A DNA stretch of 7,433 bases from Clostridiales bacterium (GTDB lineage Bacteria; Bacillota; Clostridia; Lachnospirales; JAITVM01), in assembly GCA_031285815.1 (NCBI GenBank), contig JAITVM010000036.1:1-7433 (forward strand), given 5' to 3'. Within the stretch, counting starts at the first letter, position 1; the number at the start of each line of letters is the position of its first letter. The translations under genes were made by a program, and so were the position numbers. Positions 6,400 to 7,433 of this stretch are shown piece by piece. The notes beneath the pieces were generated by a model. That model ran no database searches and had not been told where the DNA came from. It worked only from the letters and a program-made list of their open reading frames with translations.

Positions 6400-7254
6400 T
6401 TAATTCTTGTTTTTCGGGTCCAGCACGTCCCGCACGCCATCGCCAAGAAAGTTAAACGCAAGCACAGCAATCATCAAAGCAACACCGGGGGCGATAACAA
6501 CCCAAGGGGATGTTGCGAGGTATTCGCGCCCATCGGCAATCATAACACCCCATGAAGGTGCTGGTGGCGGGACCCCGAGCCCCAGGAAGCTGAGTGAAGA
6601 TTCTGTAAGTATTGTACGCCCGAACTCCTGGCTCATAACGATTATTAATGATGTCAATACATTAGGCAATATTTGAGTAAACATCATCCTGATTTTAGAC
6701 GAGCCTAAGGCCTGTGATGCATGTATAAACTCAGTATTCCGTATCGCCATAACATTGCCCCTTACAATCCTTGCATATTGGACCCACCTGGTAAAAACGA
6801 GCACCAGTATTAGATTTGTAGTGCTGTTCCCAAGCACTGCCATAACGGCCACTGCCAGCACCATCGGGGGGATCGAGACTTGAATGTCACTTATACGCAT
6901 AATTACCGTATCAACTGTTTTTCCGAAATAACCAGCGACAATACCGAGTATTGTCCCTATAATAGCCGTAACTATAACGACAGTAAATGATATTTGCAGT
7001 GATACGCGGCTGCCAACCATCAGCCTTGACAAAAGGTCCTGCCCCAGTGGGTCAGTACCTAGAATATGGCCGCTCCAGCCAGCTGAAAACCAATCCGGCG
7101 GCTGCAAACGCATCGCAAGGTCTGATTTTACCGGGTCATGCGGGGCAATAAATGGTGACAATAGTGATATAACGATAATTAATATAACGAGGAATGCCCC
7201 GATGATGAAAAAGTTGCTTTTCCTCATCCTTCTAAAAAGCTCTTGTCTGCTCAC
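6400..7254 (-). CDS. dppC: DppC/OppC-type ABC transporter permease
   Basis: Membrane subunit of the importer, 284 residues, typical of the family. A short basic N-terminus (RRMRKS) is followed by a first membrane helix at about 14-36, then the characteristic periplasmic block HILGTDPLGQDLLSRL (63-78). Further helices run at about 88-110, 128-156, 198-215 and 250-272. The cytoplasmic EAA-type loop that docks the ATPases is visible at about 175-198 (HASQALGSSKIRMMFTQILPN). The SFLGLGVPPPAPSWGVMI block (222-239) and the DVLDPK end are hallmarks of the family. Translation starts at GTG (7252-7254) with an excellent AGGAGGGG upstream; the later Met10 lacks such a site. The gene begins 11 bp after the DppB-like permease ends. 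Substrate class is not readable from the permease. Confidence 0.93.
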   Translation of the reverse strand: MSRQELFRRMRKSNFFIIGAFLVILIIVISLLSPFIAPHDPVKSDLAMRLQPPDWFSAGWSGHILGTDPLGQDLLSRLMVGSRVSLQISFTVVIVTAIIGTILGIVAGYFGKTVDTVIMRISDIQVSIPPMVLAVAVMAVLGNSTTNLILVLVFTRWVQYARIVRGNVMAIRNTEFIHASQALGSSKIRMMFTQILPNVLTSLIIVMSQEFGRTILTESSLSFLGLGVPPPAPSWGVMIADGREYLATSPWVVIAPGVALMIAVLAFNFLGDGVRDVLDPKNKN

Positions 7255-7259
7255 TGGTT

Positions 7260-7267
7260 CCCCTCCT
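7260..7267 (-). promoter_or_regulatory. Ribosome binding site for the GTG-started dppC
   Basis: AGGAGGGG lies five bases before the GTG at 7252-7254 and overlaps the TAG of the preceding permease. It fixes the non-ATG start and suggests coupled translation of the two permease genes. Confidence 0.75.
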
Positions 7268-7433
7268 AATTAAAATCCATACGCGGGTCAACCACAGTAT
7301 ATATAATGTCAACTATTAAATTGACAAAAACAAAACACGCAGAGATAACGAGCAATATAGATTGGACTAGGGAAAAATCCCTTAAACCGATTGCCTGTAC
7401 TGTAAGCGTGCCTATTCCCGGCCAGCCGAATAT
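7266..7433 (-). CDS. dppB: DppB/OppB-type ABC transporter permease, C-terminal fragment (partial)
   Basis: The frame is open from the right edge to a TAG at 7266-7268 and gives 55 residues; the start and most of the gene lie outside the window. FGWPGIGTL at the left of the fragment matches the conserved F-x-WPGxG block of DppB/OppB permeases. A hydrophobic final helix (about residues 27-47, LLVISACFVFVNLIVDIIY) and the terminal VDPRMDF follow, matching the family's usual DPR ending. It is the partner permease of the DppC-like protein, and its position just upstream is the standard B-C-D-F order. A substrate-binding lipoprotein gene would be expected further upstream, outside this window. Confidence 0.88.
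   Translation of the reverse strand: MFGWPGIGTLTVQAIGLRDFSLVQSILLVISACFVFVNLIVDIIYTVVDPRMDFN

Noticed and set aside
5336..6676. Plus-strand open frames opposite the DppD- and DppC-like genes.
   Set aside because: They are antisense to well-supported transporter genes and have no independent signals of coding.

Overview
The window looks like chromosomal DNA from an anaerobic Firmicute of the Clostridia type. Grounds for this are moderate GC with AT-rich intergenic stretches, strong AGGAGG-type ribosome binding sites, a GTG start, a consensus sigma-A promoter and intrinsic terminator, and the style of the protein families. The genus cannot be named from the sequence. Apart from one doubtful partial reading frame at the left edge, every gene lies on the minus strand, so transcription runs from the right edge to the left.

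Right and centre (7433 down to about 2004) hold one polycistronic unit that enters from outside the window. In order of transcription it encodes the C-terminal end of a DppB/OppB-type permease, a DppC/OppC-type permease, a DppD/OppD-type ATPase, a DppF/OppF-type ATPase, a dihydrodipicolinate synthase/N-acetylneuraminate lyase (DHDPS/NAL) superfamily enzyme, and glucarate dehydratase (gudD). Spacing is tight: 11 bp, 12 bp, a 4-bp ATGA overlap, about 87 bp and 34 bp. A hairpin with a T-rich tail closes the unit after gudD. The enzymes suggest sugar-acid catabolism: GudD makes 5-dehydro-4-deoxy-D-glucarate from D-glucarate, and the DHDPS-superfamily enzyme is the obvious next step, either as a decarboxylating dehydratase or as an aldolase. 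Co-transcription with a peptide/nickel-class ABC transporter suggests that the transporter imports a sugar acid or a conjugate of one. That is inference; the substrate-binding protein is not in the window.

Between gudD and cysK (1762-2079) are the gudD terminator, a near-consensus promoter for cysK and a leader of about 135 nt whose first part can form several short GC-rich stems. It matches no riboswitch class that I can recognise.

Left (141-1761) are cysK (O-acetylserine sulfhydrylase, complete, all cofactor motifs intact) and a 160-residue protein with a C-terminal cysteine cluster and no recognised function. The 205-bp gap between them holds a possible extended -10 promoter and a small inverted repeat. 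At the extreme left a plus-strand frame may be the C-terminal end of a convergent gene, overlapping the 3' end of the cysteine-cluster gene by 24 bp.

No mobile element, CRISPR array, tRNA or rRNA was seen. The window is mostly ordinary metabolism. The points that merit a second look are the transporter/glucarate linkage, the altered active-site residues of the DHDPS-superfamily enzyme, the non-canonical ABC signature of the DppF-like ATPase, and the cysK leader.
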